DNA of 64,000 nucleotides, taken from Cycas panzhihuaensis. Taxonomy: Eukaryota > Cycadophyta. The notes beneath the pieces were generated by a model. It ran no database searches and was not told where the DNA came from. It saw nothing but the letters and a program-made list of their open reading frames with translations. The translations under genes and the position numbers were made by a program. The first letter of the stretch is position 1. The number at the start of each line of letters is the position of its first letter. Below, piece by piece: positions 34,751 to 46,854 of the stretch. The stretch is taken from NCBI GenBank assembly GCA_023213395.1, contig CM041465.1, forward strand, positions 192,455,741 to 192,519,740. The letters are read 5' to 3'.

Positions 34751-37419
34751 CATATGCTTGGTCAACATTAATCCAAAGATCATCCAAGAACAAGAAATTT
34801 GTCATCTAACATTTCCATGTCATTTTTTTTTTTTTGTTGCAAAAGGTTGATTCAATTGATTGAAAAAATTACACGCTATGCATACAAAAAAAGTTGGGGA
34901 GAGAACGTTATCCCCACCATCCTCCTAGATGACAAAACCATACCTCAGAATCCAAAAAACCTAAAATCAGCTACAACACAATATCAGCCACAGGCATGAG
35001 GCATACCCCAAACGCTACCAAGCTAAACGAAAGAAAATCAAATAATATGTCGTAGGTATGGGGCATTCCCCAAAGGCTACCAAGCTTCCATAGGCACAAG
35101 GACAATAGAAAAAATAAAGGTCCGTCTAAAGTTCCATTGTTCACATTGACAGTACACCAAAAGGCAACGAGAATTAACCACGATGAATGTATAGGGAGTT
35201 GTTGGGTTGCCATGGACCAAACCCTTGACTTTCAAATGAGCTCAACACCAAACTCATTATCAATAGGGCTGAAAAAATAGCCATGCAAAGAGCCGACACC
35301 AAATTCAACATTGATGGTGAGTAAACAAATGAAAACTCAATTGAAAAGACACAAGGAAGAGACTCTGAGATCACAAGTTGGCTTGCACCTTATTATCTCT
35401 TTTCGTGTTCATGTAGAGGAAGATACATAATAGAGCTTTGCTTTACCAAATTGATCTCCATAGGTCTTATCAGCTTCTCATTAAGGGACCACATGCACCG
35501 TATTAGCTTCAACTTCGACCAATACCCATTGGCTCAAAACCTTCACCTCGTACTCTGAAGCTGCAGGCTTGGGGTATTCTCACCTTTCACATACCTATGA
35601 CTAGTGCATAAGAAGAATGAGTGACCTCTTAATATTTGTGTGGAATTGAATTGTGATGCCACATGGTGACCTGCCTCTTACATCCCATCCCACATATGCT
35701 AAGAGAAGCTACTCATTCTTGTTGCTCGCCACTAGTTCCTAAATACTTAGAGAGGTACTTTGCATAGCCAAACTAATCTCCTTAAAGACAATTAACCCTA
35801 GTAGCTTGATGCAACTCCCTAATGAGACATAAAGGTGGCTCCCAATTTGGAATAGAGCATGTTGAAGTAATGCCAAACTCTTTGTCTCTCCACTCATTCC
35901 CATGGCTGCCATACATCCTCCTAGCCAAGAAACTCGAAAGAGTCAACTTTGTATTTACCCTAAGAATTTCCTCCCATGGACCTTATAATGGGTAGCAAGA
36001 AATCCTAGCAAGAGATGTGAAAGAAGTCCACTCCTAGGCGATTCTCCATTCCCACCACAAGACCCACAACACTTGTAGGCAATCCCTTAGTTTCCACGGC
36101 ATGTCCACAACAATATAACAATCCCTCTCCATCCAGTTCTTTCCAAGTAGAATAATTATCATAATAAGTATTTCTTTGACAAATCCCAAAACACTCCTTT
36201 TTCTCACCATTTTTAAAATAAATAGAGCATAAACACTAGGAAAAACAATCCACAAAAACACACATCCAAAGGTTTAAAACAATCCCACAAACACCATAAA
36301 ATAAAATTTTATTGATTTTTATGGACAAGTTCCTCACTCACTATGTAGAGTATTGAAAATTAGTAGAAAAAATCCTCAAACTAAATGAAAGTAATCATAA
36401 TTAACAACATAAAATATTCAAAAAGGATTTTTACATCATGAGTGGCAAAATTTGGTCCATGCAACCATCATGAATGAAAAAAGGACAAACAATTGAGTGA
36501 GCTGGTGTTTTCAGAATCTATTTTTGATAATTGATAGGTTCTAAAATGAGATTAGCCCTTTTACAACTTATATGACTAGAGGCTAAAATGATCTAAGAAG
36601 CTAGAAGATTTAAAAAATTATACAATTTAATTTTATATCAAATAGACTTTAAAAAAATATTAATCTAAAGCTATTTTTTAAAAATTTACCCATTTTTCGA
36701 TTTCAATGAATAAATTATGTTGATTCAAGCTTTTCATCAATTTGACCAAATTGCTTCATAAGACCTTGTTAGCTTTACTTCTAAGGATGTCTATTCCACA
36801 AAGCGGGCAATCTTACTGCATTTGAGTGGGTATCTCTACATCAAATGGCATGGCATCTCTAGAATTCAAATTTCCTCTATGAATTTTTTATGGTGTTTTG
36901 AGTCGCTTCAAGATGGTCACGGGATTTCACACAAATTCCATCCATAGTGTCTATTTAAAAATTGAGTTCTCTGATGGTGATTTGATTGAAGCAAGGGCAT
37001 CATTTATTAACATTCAAAGCATTCATTTAACATCTCCACGAGGGATTTTTCTACTCAGAACCACAACGAATTAAGTCTGATTTACAAGTTTCAAGAAACC
37101 CTAGTGTTTGCTTCAAATTTCGGCACATATATTAAAAAAAAAAGAAATTTCTATTAGCATTTTCTCAACAACATCGCTCAAATTGCCACAACTCGAGGCA
37201 TCCTTTACATGAGAACAATAGTATATACATGAGAATATATTAGGTCAAAAAAGAAGTTAAATTTATTTTTCAATTTTGACACCTACTCCCCTAAATTGGT
37301 GTGGGTATCTCTCTATCCAACTATAGGCTCATGTGTCCTTCACAATTTTCTAGAATCTCCTACAAGCAAAGGTTTCAAAACCCAATTCTTCAACTTACTA
37401 ATACTCTCTACTTACCATA
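34751..37419. other. No gene recognised; local repeats
   Basis: About 2.7 kb without a domain I can name. A short block is repeated near 34997 and 35060 (aggcataccccaaacgctac against gggcattccccaaaggctac). The last kilobase (36300-37419) is AT-rich and, on the minus strand, lies downstream of the LTR and primer-binding site at 37420-37730. It may therefore be that element's leader. Minus-strand translation near 35780-35950 looks protein-like but unassigned. Confidence 0.4.
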
Positions 37420-37730
37420 GCGTTGATACCATGTTGTAAGCGGAGTACAAAATCAATGATAAAAAATGGAAAAGACTGTATAATAGAGAAAATTAATTTC
37501 TCAAAATGCTACTCAATTCACTTGAACTTTATTCAATGATATATAAAATGCTAATACATGTTTATATACAAATCTACAAATGTAATGGCCAACCTTGAAG
37601 CTACCACTAGTCAATTACATGAGTTGTCCCTGACTCATCCCTCTATAATAAACTATAACATTAAATACAAAGGGCCTCATAGCATTAAGTTATGAGTTGT
37701 TTAATGTAAACATTACAAAATATTCTAACA
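37420..37730 (-). repeat. LTR with primer-binding site, family C
   Basis: 37432-37730 (299 bp) starts tgttgtaagc and ends tattctaaca. The minus strand just inside reads tggtatcaacgc (37420-37431), an initiator-Met-like primer-binding site. It is the 5' LTR of a minus-strand element whose partner LTR is not in view. Confidence 0.65.
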
Positions 37731-38109
37731 TTTGGGGTATAAATAGGGCACAAGCTTAAGGTGAGAACCAAGGCAGAGGATCATACGCAATGTTATGATC
37801 CCAATCAAAGATAACATATCTTATGTACTATTTCAATCATCATTAATGGAATTACAAATTATATGGATCTTGTGTGTATGAATATTTGTGCATGAAATAG
37901 CATGTTATGCTACTATCTGAAAATAATTACCATTATTAGTATCAAATACTAATGTGCAATAACAAGGTCACCACACCACCAATCGTTGTGGAGATCCAAG
38001 CCATGGACAGTTGACACTAAGATGTGACCAGAAGATAAATGGGCAACCCTGTGACAACTAGTGTGATGCCTTCCATTCGACCAAATGGAAGGTTAGCTTG
38101 GTGAGAAAC
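37731..38109. other. TATA-containing fragment, possible LTR piece
   Basis: Opens with ggggtataaataggg (37735-37749), a strong plant TATA string, followed by an R/U5-like stretch with ttaatggaattaca. No LTR partner or gene start is seen. Confidence 0.3.
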
Positions 38110-38690
38110 CTTTCTAATAATTTTCACTTTTTATGTTTAGATCCTCACATACCTTTGAACAAGTGCTAGCAAGGGGACCATGGTATCTAGACGCAATGCG
38201 ATTATATTCAACAAGAGGGAGATTGACTTCTCACTAGATAATGTAGTTGCACTTAAATGTCTATTACGGATGGGGTTCCTCAAACTCCCCATGCACTTGT
38301 GGACCTTCATGAAGGATCTCATGTAGCCTCTAAGTAGCTTAGTTTCACCAAAGCCCTTTAGAGTGTTCTATCCTTGGCCTCATATCCAAGTATGTGCTAG
38401 GGTAGACCTTTCTAAGGAGCTAGCTAATCATATAGTTATTAAATGTGGTAGCTAAGCTGGTAACCAGAAGGTTGCCTTCCTAAACATCTTGAATACTTGC
38501 TTTATATGTCATTCCAAGGATCACCATATTCAAGATTGTCCACTTGTCTTGGCCAAATTTGAGCTAATTGCAACAATTGAACCCAAAAATTTAGAGCTCC
38601 TTCTTAAGCATGAGAATGGCCACAATGAAAAAACCTCCTAATAAGCCCAACAAGCACAAGTCTTAGCAAAGGCCAAACAAATAATTGACT
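38110..38690 (+). pseudogene. LINE ORF1 relic (DUF4283-like plus zinc knuckle)
   Basis: Plus-strand translation shows VLARGPWYLDAMRLYSTRG, matching the GPW core of the DUF4283 domain of plant L1-type LINE ORF1. It continues with CARVDLSKELANHIVIKCG and a complete CX2CX4HX4C knuckle (CFICHSKDHHIQDC). ORF1 binds the LINE RNA. Stops and at least two frameshifts are present. The B2 element interrupts the LINE shortly after it. Confidence 0.75.
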
Positions 38691-38843
38691 AAGCCCTCTA
38701 ATAAGTCCCCTATAAGGCTTGCTCAAGACTTGAAAGTCAATAGCAAATTACTAGAAAAGCCACAAGAGTCAACACCCAAGTGCCAAAACCATCTATCTAT
38801 AGTGCTAAAGCTATTGAAAATTAACAAAACAAATTTGATATCA

Positions 38844-39205
38844 TGTTGAAAATGGCACTATTGGACATATGAATACACAATGAAACACATATGCATGAGG
38901 TAATAAAAGATGTAAACAATAAATAAAAAAATCAAAGGAAGAATATATAAACACATTAGACAATAAAGCTTGTGGGAAATGATCATCTCCAATTATTACA
39001 TTAGGTATGAATATATACTTATAATACATAGTCACTTCATGGTTGTCCAATCACATGTGAGAACGATTATAACTGCCACTAAGGTGAAACATCGACACGT
39101 GTGCACATGCACACACTTTAATGACACTAATTTAATATCACATGAGAGAGTTAAGAAAACACCTTAACATTAACACTAACCCAACATTAAACATTACTTT
39201 CAACA
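38844..39205 (-). repeat. B2 3' LTR
   Basis: 362 bp, starting tgttgaaaatggcac and ending tttcaaca; similar to 7724, 25569 and 41771. Confidence 0.8.
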
Positions 39206-39620
39206 CCCTCGCATAATGTTTAATCATATTAACACATAAGGGTTAACACTCTTTCATCAATATAAGAATATCACGTCAACACACTAGGGATAATACCCTT
39301 TCACCAAGGCAGGAACCATATAATCATAGTCACTTCATGGTTGTTCCATCACATGTGAGAATGATTATAACCACTACTAAGGTAAAACATGGACACGTGT
39401 GCACATGCACACACTTCAATGACACTAATTTAATATCACATGAGAGAGTTAAGAAAACACCTTAACATTAACACTAACCCAACATTAAACATTGCTTTTA
39501 ACACCCCCGCATAATGTTTAATCATACCAACACGCAAGGGTTAACGCTCTTTCATCAATATAAGAACATCACGTCAACACACTAGGGATAACACCCTTTC
39601 ACTAAGGCAGGAACCATATA
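39031..39620. repeat. Tandem duplication of LTR end and adjoining interior
   Basis: Two copies of about 298 bp, beginning gtcacttcatggttgt at 39031 and 39329, each running through the last part of the LTR, the purine tract and the next 110 bp to aggaaccatata. The copies are very similar. Confidence 0.85.
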
Positions 39621-39639
39621 TCTTCTCCAAATAAGACAA

Positions 39640-40023
39640 TCACCATCTATCGCCTTCAGCTATACCGAAATCTCCACTTTGTATTGATGTCCATATAAAA
39701 CAAGCTCTATCTACCAAACTACATGGGTAACTAGTCACAACAACTTCCAATTCTATAGGAACCTCCTTTGAGTACATGGTTCTTCCAGCATATGTCAACA
39801 CCATCCTAGAAAAAGCTGAACTACCTTGCTGGGAAAATGAGTTAAGTGTAAGAGTAACAAGTGGGTCCCAACCTCTTGCTAAATGGGATTTAACAGTAAG
39901 TTTGCTTCCCTTTCCAACAACAATGCACTCCAGTATACTCTCAACAACATATAACCACCCAATGCAGGGCTTACAAGGACTAATAATCACCACACACACG
40001 ATGTGACCCAATAAATTCATCAA
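39640..40023 (-). CDS. Hypothetical ORF of B2 interior, 127 codons
   Basis: Open from ATG at 40023 to a stop at 39640, located in the B2 interior near the 3' LTR and in the element's direction. No signal peptide, membrane segment or known motif is evident. No comparable frame was seen in B1, so it may be chance. It is listed only because it is the longest frame in this element family here. Confidence 0.15.
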   Translation of the reverse strand: MMNLLGHIVCVVIISPCKPCIGWLYVVESILECIVVGKGSKLTVKSHLARGWDPLVTLTLNSFSQQGSSAFSRMVLTYAGRTMYSKEVPIELEVVVTSYPCSLVDRACFIWTSIQSGDFGIAEGDRW

Positions 40024-40364
40024 ATAACTCTCTCAAAATACATTTTCCATTTTAACTCAACGGTTCTCTATAATGCAAGTTTGAAACCATGTCTTATTTC
40101 TAATCATTACAATCATCTTTGAATCCTCTTTCCAATGCAACCAACAACACCCAATTCCGATCTCATATGATAAATATGCAATAACCAGTAATAATACCTC
40201 ATTTAAAATTAACACCTCATTAAAAAAATCACTTAAACACCTTTTTGTATCCAATCCTTTGTCACATTTCTATCCCATATGATTGTTTGACTCAAAAGAG
40301 GGACTAGGGAGAACTTGAAACATACATTTAATTTAATTTAAACTTTGTAAAATAAAATCTTTAT

Positions 40365-40367
<3 letters not shown>

Positions 40368-40461
<94 letters not shown>

Positions 40462-40462
40462 T
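40368..40462. repeat. Microsatellite (AT)n then (GTAT)n
   Basis: About 65 bp of alternating A and T, followed from about 40433 by six or seven copies of gtat. It lies inside B2. Confidence 0.95.
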
Positions 40463-41770
40463 ATATTTGCACTAAGTTTTGCAAGCCTCCTATTCAAATC
40501 CACTTGACTAGTCATGTGCGTATGTGGTGGCCTATGACAAGCCAACAAAGACCTCTAGGCCATTGTAACCCATTTTCAAAAGTAGGAGCAAGTGCCGATT
40601 CAGTGACCAAAGCTTGGGAGAATAAGTTTCTAGCCACTTGGCATACATTCACTTCGTCATTTCATCATTATTCACCAACTTTCGGTCCTGTGTCAACCAA
40701 TCGATGTATTCTTTTGCTACCATTCATGCGAGAGCTTCACAGATTTTTCAATAGGTGGATCCCAACATGCGCACCTACAAACAAAGGCTAATGCCAGTTC
40801 CAGGTCTAATAAGAGAAGAAAATAAGCAAATGCGAGGGGTTCTCGATCTCACAATCTTTTGAAATACTGATTGTTGTCAACATGATTCAATCTCGTGATA
40901 TTATGGACACCTTTTTGGGAAAGAATAGATCCGTGCTTCTTCATGAAGATATTGGTGGGGGGCTTGGCATTGAAAATCCCAATATCCCTCCAGTTTTCCT
41001 TATTTTTATGAATTCAAGTTCCACAATTTTCCAGTGCAGATGACCGTGGTTCCCCTGATTTCTATTAATTTGTCAGGCCCTGATGTTCAAAATATGGTGA
41101 CAACCTCCACAGAATTGGGAAACTCCTTGATGTTATGTTTCCCATGATACAACCAGTGTAGTATGACTTTGTCAATTGACTAAATTTTAGCTACAATTTT
41201 AAGCATGTTAGATAAAGCCCCAACACGACAATGGAATTGAACGATTCCAATTCATCCCACGCAAACAAAGGACCACACTCAGCAATCTTTGGCATAACTT
41301 TGCTCCCATATGTTCTACTCTTTTATTTTTGTCCATATTTGGCCAAAGTCCTATTTCTCTTTTAACTTGATGGAATACTGGCTCTAATGGCTCCTTATCT
41401 TGCTCTCATGAGCTGATAAGTCCTATTTGGGCAACCTCTTTTGTGGATGTACTTCATAACCTTGCATGCTATATATAGGAATCCCACATGCATAATAAAT
41501 ATCCACAACAAACAAAATGACCAATAAGGATCCCACATGCATATTAAATATCCACAACAAACAAAATGACCAATATTACCATTAGTTTTGAATATGGCTC
41601 TTCAACATCTTCAGGTTGCCCCAATCTACAATCATATCTTCTCAACATAACCTTTCCAAAATCCTCTTCAAAATCTTGAAACCTTAACCTACTCAAATCT
41701 GCTTTGCAAGATCAATCCCACCATCCTGCTCTGATACCACGTTGAAATTAGTAGAACAAATCTAATACCA

Positions 41771-42127
41771 TGTTGAAAATGGTGCTATTGGACATATAAA
41801 TGAAACGCATATGCATGAGGTGATAAAAGATGTAAACAATAAATGAACAAATCAAACAATGAAGTATGTACAAACACATAAGACAATAAGGCTTATGGGA
41901 AATGATCATCTTCAATTATTGCATTAAGTATAAATATATAGTTTAGTATATAATCACCTCATAGTTGTCCAATCACAGATGATAACCATTATAACCACCA
42001 CTAAAGTGATACATAGATACGTGTGCAGATGCACACACCTTAATAACACTAATTTAATATTACATGAGAGAGTTAGGGGGGCACCTTAACATTAACAGTA
42101 ACCTAACAATAAACATTACTTCAAACA
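41771..42127 (-). repeat. B2 5' LTR
   Basis: 357 bp, starting tgttgaaaatggtgc and ending cttcaaaca, adjoining the LINE ORF2 sequence on the right. Confidence 0.8.
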
Positions 42128-42409
42128 AAGTATGTGTCTCCTTTGATTTGCCTCATCTATAGAAGAGCAATTCTAAGATAAGCCAAAGGATGAGTGATCT
42201 ATGCTAGTGTTATCCTCTATCTTAGACGAGGAGGGAGGAGGCATCAAGGTTGAAGAGGTCGAGCATGTTATGCATGACTAGCTTCAATGTATGAGGTCTT
42301 TCTAACCCATGCAAAAAAAGAACAATAAGAAGAGTTTGCTATAAACTTAAATAGGTAGACATTTTTTATTTCCAAGAAATTTAATGTGTTAGTAATAATT
42401 TTAGATTTG

Positions 42410-44361
42410 TTTTGTCATAAATTTGGCCAAATTGCATCCTTTTCACAATTGATCATCATGAAGGAAAAGATGGCACAACAATTTTGCTCAAATATAGGCT
42501 TACAAACAAGGTATTCCTTTCTAGATTAGAGTTAGGAAATAGATATGTTTAGCTTATGTTATATTTGGAAAGTCTTCTACATAAGGTTGTTAACATTTAT
42601 GCCCCTAACCTTCCCTCTAAAATAAAACCTCTTTGGTCTTGATTAAAGGGGAAACTCCCTAATGTTTCTTAGCATTTTTGTGGTAATTTCAATATGGTAT
42701 AATGAACTATTAATGAGATTGGCAATAGACCTTGTAAATGGCATCAAGATGAATATTTTGGATGGATGCATTTCAAAGCCAAGCTCAATTGTAGGATCCC
42801 AATGTTAATAGGCACAAGCAGTGTGAAAGTTGTGATCTTTGGTTCATGTGGTTTAACCTTCAATTGAAACATTATTATACTCTAAAAAGGTTGGACAGGA
42901 CCATGTTGACTAATGATAATAATTCTAAACTTCGTTTCCTAGGTGTGGTGGGCCCATCAAAATCTTAGATGACGCTACCTTGTTTGATTCATTTACAATC
43001 TCTTGTCTTTTCATGGAGGCAAAATAAGGGAACCACTCAAAAATTTTCATTTAAGCTCAATGCTATCCACCAATCAAATCCTAATTTTCATTTAAGCTCA
43101 ATGCTATCCTCCAATCAAATCTTAATTTTCATTTAAGCTCAATGTTATCCACCAATCAAATCCTAATTTTCATTTAAGCTCAATGTTATCCACCAATCAA
43201 AGTCTAATTGCCTTAGTTTGCATTAAACAAATTTGGCACCTTTCTCCATTCCTCTAATCCAATTTGCAATGGATTACTCAACAAGAAGAGGCCATCAATA
43301 GAACAACTTCATTTTTACAAGGATATGGGAAGCAAGTGGCCTCAATCATAAAATTTTTGAAAGGGCTAACACCAAAAAGTTAGTTGAAGTTAGATCTCTC
43401 CTTTTACAAAGCCCATTTTGACGAAACCCTAATCCCAACTCACTCATGACCTTCAAGTGATTGAACTCAAGAAAGGCAAGGGAGTCCAAGTCCATGCTAG
43501 GCTACACTATATAAAGAAGGAGATAGATGTTCAAAATTCTTTTTCCAAATATTAAAGTGCAAATGATCCTTCGAAAACATTCTATGACTCAAAATAGACG
43601 AGTGGGGATCACCTTCAAAGAGAACAATGCCAATGAATCTGTTAAATAGTATACTAGGGTTTTTCAAGCTCAAGGACCCACCCAAGCCATTGCAAATGCT
43701 CTCCAAGAATGCTTGCAAGTTGTCCTCACCAAGTTTAGCACCTTGTGGAGAGAATGTTTCAAAGCCCCTTTTAAAATGGAAGAGTTCTTTGATGCGCTTT
43801 ATGAAATGGCTAATAAAAAAAACCCTAGCACTAATGGATTCCCTTGACTTTTATAAGGCCATTTGGGATAACAACAACCTTATCCTCCTTAAGGCCCATC
43901 AAGAAACCCTTAGCCTTTGGTTCTATAAGCCTCATAATCAATAAGTAAATATTAGATTAATTCTAATTGGGAAGCTTATCTCATTACCAACTGGAGACCA
44001 ATAACCTTTTAAATGTTTCATATAAGATACTAGCTAATGCATTAACTAAGTACATTAGACATTCTCCCCAACGTTGTTAGGCCTAAACAAACGACGTTCA
44101 TCTAAATAAATACATTCTGGATAGATTTATTACTATTTGAGAGTGCATGGAATGAGCAAGATCCTCCTCTGTAGACATTTTGTTTATAAAAATTAACTTC
44201 GAAAAATCCTTAAAATACTAACTACTTTAAGTTTTGGAGAGAGGTTAGTTAGGTTGGTGCAAGTGCTCTTTGTTGATGCCTCTGTAAGCATAACCTAAAT
44301 GGTGTTGTGACTAAGTTGGGGGACTTCATAGATCTATTAAGCAAGTTTTCCCTCTTACTAC
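42410..44361 (+). pseudogene. LINE ORF2 relic, endonuclease and first part of RT
   Basis: Plus-strand translations give, in order, VVNIYAPNLPSKIKPLW and HFCGNFNMV (apurinic-type endonuclease motifs, normally NVYAPN and GGDFN), then RLDRTMLTND. A linker follows, then RT parts (MDSLDFYKAIWDNNNLILL, then NWRPI-like and NKYILDRFITI). VDILFIKINFEKSLKILTTL corresponds to the 'LDFEKAYDRV' step, FGERLVRLVQVLF follows, and the series ends at RSIKQVFPLTTI, the 'RGVRQGCPLAP' site, where copia-3 is inserted. Many stops and frame changes; the endonuclease N-terminus is not recognisable. Confidence 0.75.
43040..43203. repeat. 41-bp tandem repeat, four copies
   Basis: Four near-identical 41-bp units (43040, 43081, 43122 and 43163), each containing tttcatttaagctcaatg and ending in ccaatcaaa. 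They lie in the endonuclease-RT linker of the LINE. Confidence 0.95.
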
Positions 44362-44561
44362 TATTAGACTTAATGCTTATTCACCTACATTGCATTGCAC
44401 TATGTGCTTCATGCACCATATGCTAGATATTATAACTTAAGTTGAGGGTTTGAGTAAAGAGATTATCTTCGTGAGTAGATGAATTTTGCTTTACATATTT
44501 CGTGTGTTTCCTCATTGTGTGAATGCTTCTCCATGGATAGGCGTTAAATTTGTTGCTAACA
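44362..44561 (+). repeat. copia-3 5' LTR
   Basis: Begins tattagactt (mutated TG) and ends tttgttgctaaca, followed by a two-base spacer and the primer-binding site. Confidence 0.65.
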
Positions 44562-46019
44562 TTTGGTATTAAAGAAAATGCCTACATTATTATGCTTCTC
44601 TCACTTGGTGACAATCTTCACAATCCAAAGACAATCCAAGCATGTGTCTTTATTTTGCAAGTAATTTAGTGTTGGACCAATGTAGGGTCCCCATAACAGG
44701 GCTATGTTGTGCAAAGGAGAAAACATCAGTTTGTATAATAGAATAAAGAGTGTTGCTCAAGCTAGTGGCATCTCATTCAAGAAGAGTAGGCCCATAAAAA
44801 AGCATCTCATGGGAGAAGAAAAAACCCTTATTAGGGCATCCATTCATTGCATAGAGAAGTGATGGTAAAAGCATGCATTCTTTTGTTTCTTGTCTTTCAA
44901 ATTCAAATGTGGGAATGAACCATGGAGGGAAACTAACATTGTAGAAACTATTGATTGAAGGGAAACATGCAATGACACAGATCGACTAGTGCAAGGACAA
45001 AATAATATGTCACAAGAATGACTTAGTGAAGGGCAACATGAGACACTACAAATCAGCATGTGAAAGGGTGATGTGAGATGTTGCAAGACTAGCTTGTAAA
45101 AGGGTAATGCAAGTCAAAGCAAAGCAGGCCCATCACAAGGCAATGATTAGAATGACTAAAAAATGAGCTTAGACCAAAGAAACCCATAACAAGGCAATGA
45201 CGAAAAATGCCAATCCAATTGGCTCATCCATAAACAATTTGTTGATTCAAATTCCAATCTCAAACACAAAAACAAAGGTAAAATATTTTTCAAAATATTT
45301 GAAATTTTTATAAAGTTTGATTTAATCATAACTTTTTTATATTGTTACTTGAAATCTGGCATTTAGCCCCAAGTTATATTTGTGTTTGATCACATGATGG
45401 AAAGGTGCTAAGCCCATTTGTAGCCTCTTACCAATTTTTTAAATTTCAAAAGTATTTTCAATTGTAATTGTGATTATGTCCTCATTGGAGGTGAACACAT
45501 GGTTTTCCAACACTTACAAAGTGACCCAAGAGACCTGAGAGAAACAAAGCAGAAAAATTTATAAAATTGTTACTTCACGGTGTGCTTGGGGTGTTCAATG
45601 CCTGATTGATATTCATGAACTTGTCAAGCCTTTTCCAATGTTTTCTAATGTTCCCACCAAAGACCACTATACCCTTTTTTTTTTGCAATTATTATTAAAA
45701 AATTTGTAGGTGCAAAACATAAAGTGCAACATTAAAAACTTGTTTAAAATCATTAATTTAATGCTTTTGAAAACTTAGTTAGGAGAACAAGACATTATCA
45801 AAGTTGAAACCTCTATAGAAAACACAATATGCCTTGTAAATCAGCCTTCCCTTTAAAATTTACATCTTGACAATGCTAAATTTATTTGGGAGAACAAGGC
45901 AGTATCATAACTAAGACCTATGGGTAAAGCATAATATGCCTTGTAGATCAAGTTTGCCCTTTAATTTATGTGTTAAATATTAACAAACAATTGCAAACAT
46001 GTTAAAACAATCATAAAAA

Positions 46020-46730
46020 ACTCACTGGCCCTAAAAACTATGTTGCAAGGAAACGCCAAGTAAAATATCTAATGACTATGAATGACCTATGGGGTTATGT
46101 TAATGGCATTACTATACAAAAACCAACTAATGTTATTGTATTAGCATAATTTGATTTAAAAATCAAAATCGCAACAACATTTGGATGCAAAGACACCTAC
46201 AAATGCTTAGGAGTCCATCATCGATTTATATGAACAAGGATGATGAAAGGGTTGTTTCACTAAAAACTTAGTTGTACAGCCTAAAGCTTACAGAGTCCAT
46301 AAGAAATCATATGCAAAATATAAAAGGAAATAAGAACCAACTATCTACAATGGGTGAATCAGTACCTAATAAAGACCTTGCAATTGCCACTCTAAAAGAT
46401 CTTCCAAAAGACAATGAGAACTTTATTACTAGTCTGACCATGGTCGACAAACTTGGCACAATAACGTTTAATGAGTTAGAAGGGCTTCTACTACAATGTG
46501 AACAATTGATCAAAAGAAATGAAGATGCAGAACCTTCAGGGGCATATGTAGCCAAGTTCAAAGCCAAAAAGCCCTTTGTACCATGTCAAAAGTACCAAAA
46601 GAAGAATGACAAACATAAGCTTCAAATTGATAAAGAATTCTCTAAGAGGTTTAAAACACTTAATTACTTTTTGTTGTGGAAAAACTTAACCACATGCAAA
46701 AAGACTACAGAAAGAAAGAATATGACTTAA
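46020..46730 (+). pseudogene. copia-3 gag relic
   Basis: 46272-46730 is open for 152 codons and matches copia gag_UBN2 (MYSLKLTESIRNHMQNIKGN, ATLKDLPKDNENFITSL). Upstream, MNDLWGYVNG near 46070 fits the N-terminal gag. The zinc knuckle near 46665-46710 reads CCGK..PHAK in shifted frames and is degraded. The true start is not identifiable. Confidence 0.8.
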
Positions 46731-46854
46731 TGAGAAAAAAAACCAAGTGGAAGACAAGGACATGCAAGATGATATGGGCAAGGACATGACCACAAAGTTC
46801 ACTATGCATCTAAGGATGAACATTTGTTTGTAGTTGCATATCAATTCAAACATG

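Larger units (their letters stand above)
38844..42127 (-). mobile_element. Element B2: non-autonomous LTR element inside the LINE
   Basis: LTRs at 38844-39205 and 41771-42127 (both starting tgttgaaaatgg) match B1's LTRs. The minus-strand primer-binding site is next to the right LTR, and a short purine tract (gcgaggg) at 39206-39212 is next to the left one. The 2.6-kb interior has no retrotransposon domain. Its longest frame, 127 codons at 39640-40023 (minus), is unrecognised. The primer-binding/LTR junction appears twice: gctctgatacca at 41728-41739 and again, altered, at 41759-41770. Flanking 5-mers tatca and aagta do not match. Confidence 0.75.

Noticed and set aside
38844-39620. Direct repeats considered as a CRISPR-like or satellite array
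   Set aside because: Only two long copies without regular spacers; they are LTR-end duplications of B2.
40333-40548. Frame rich in Tyr-Ile repeats
   Set aside because: Translation of the (AT)n microsatellite.
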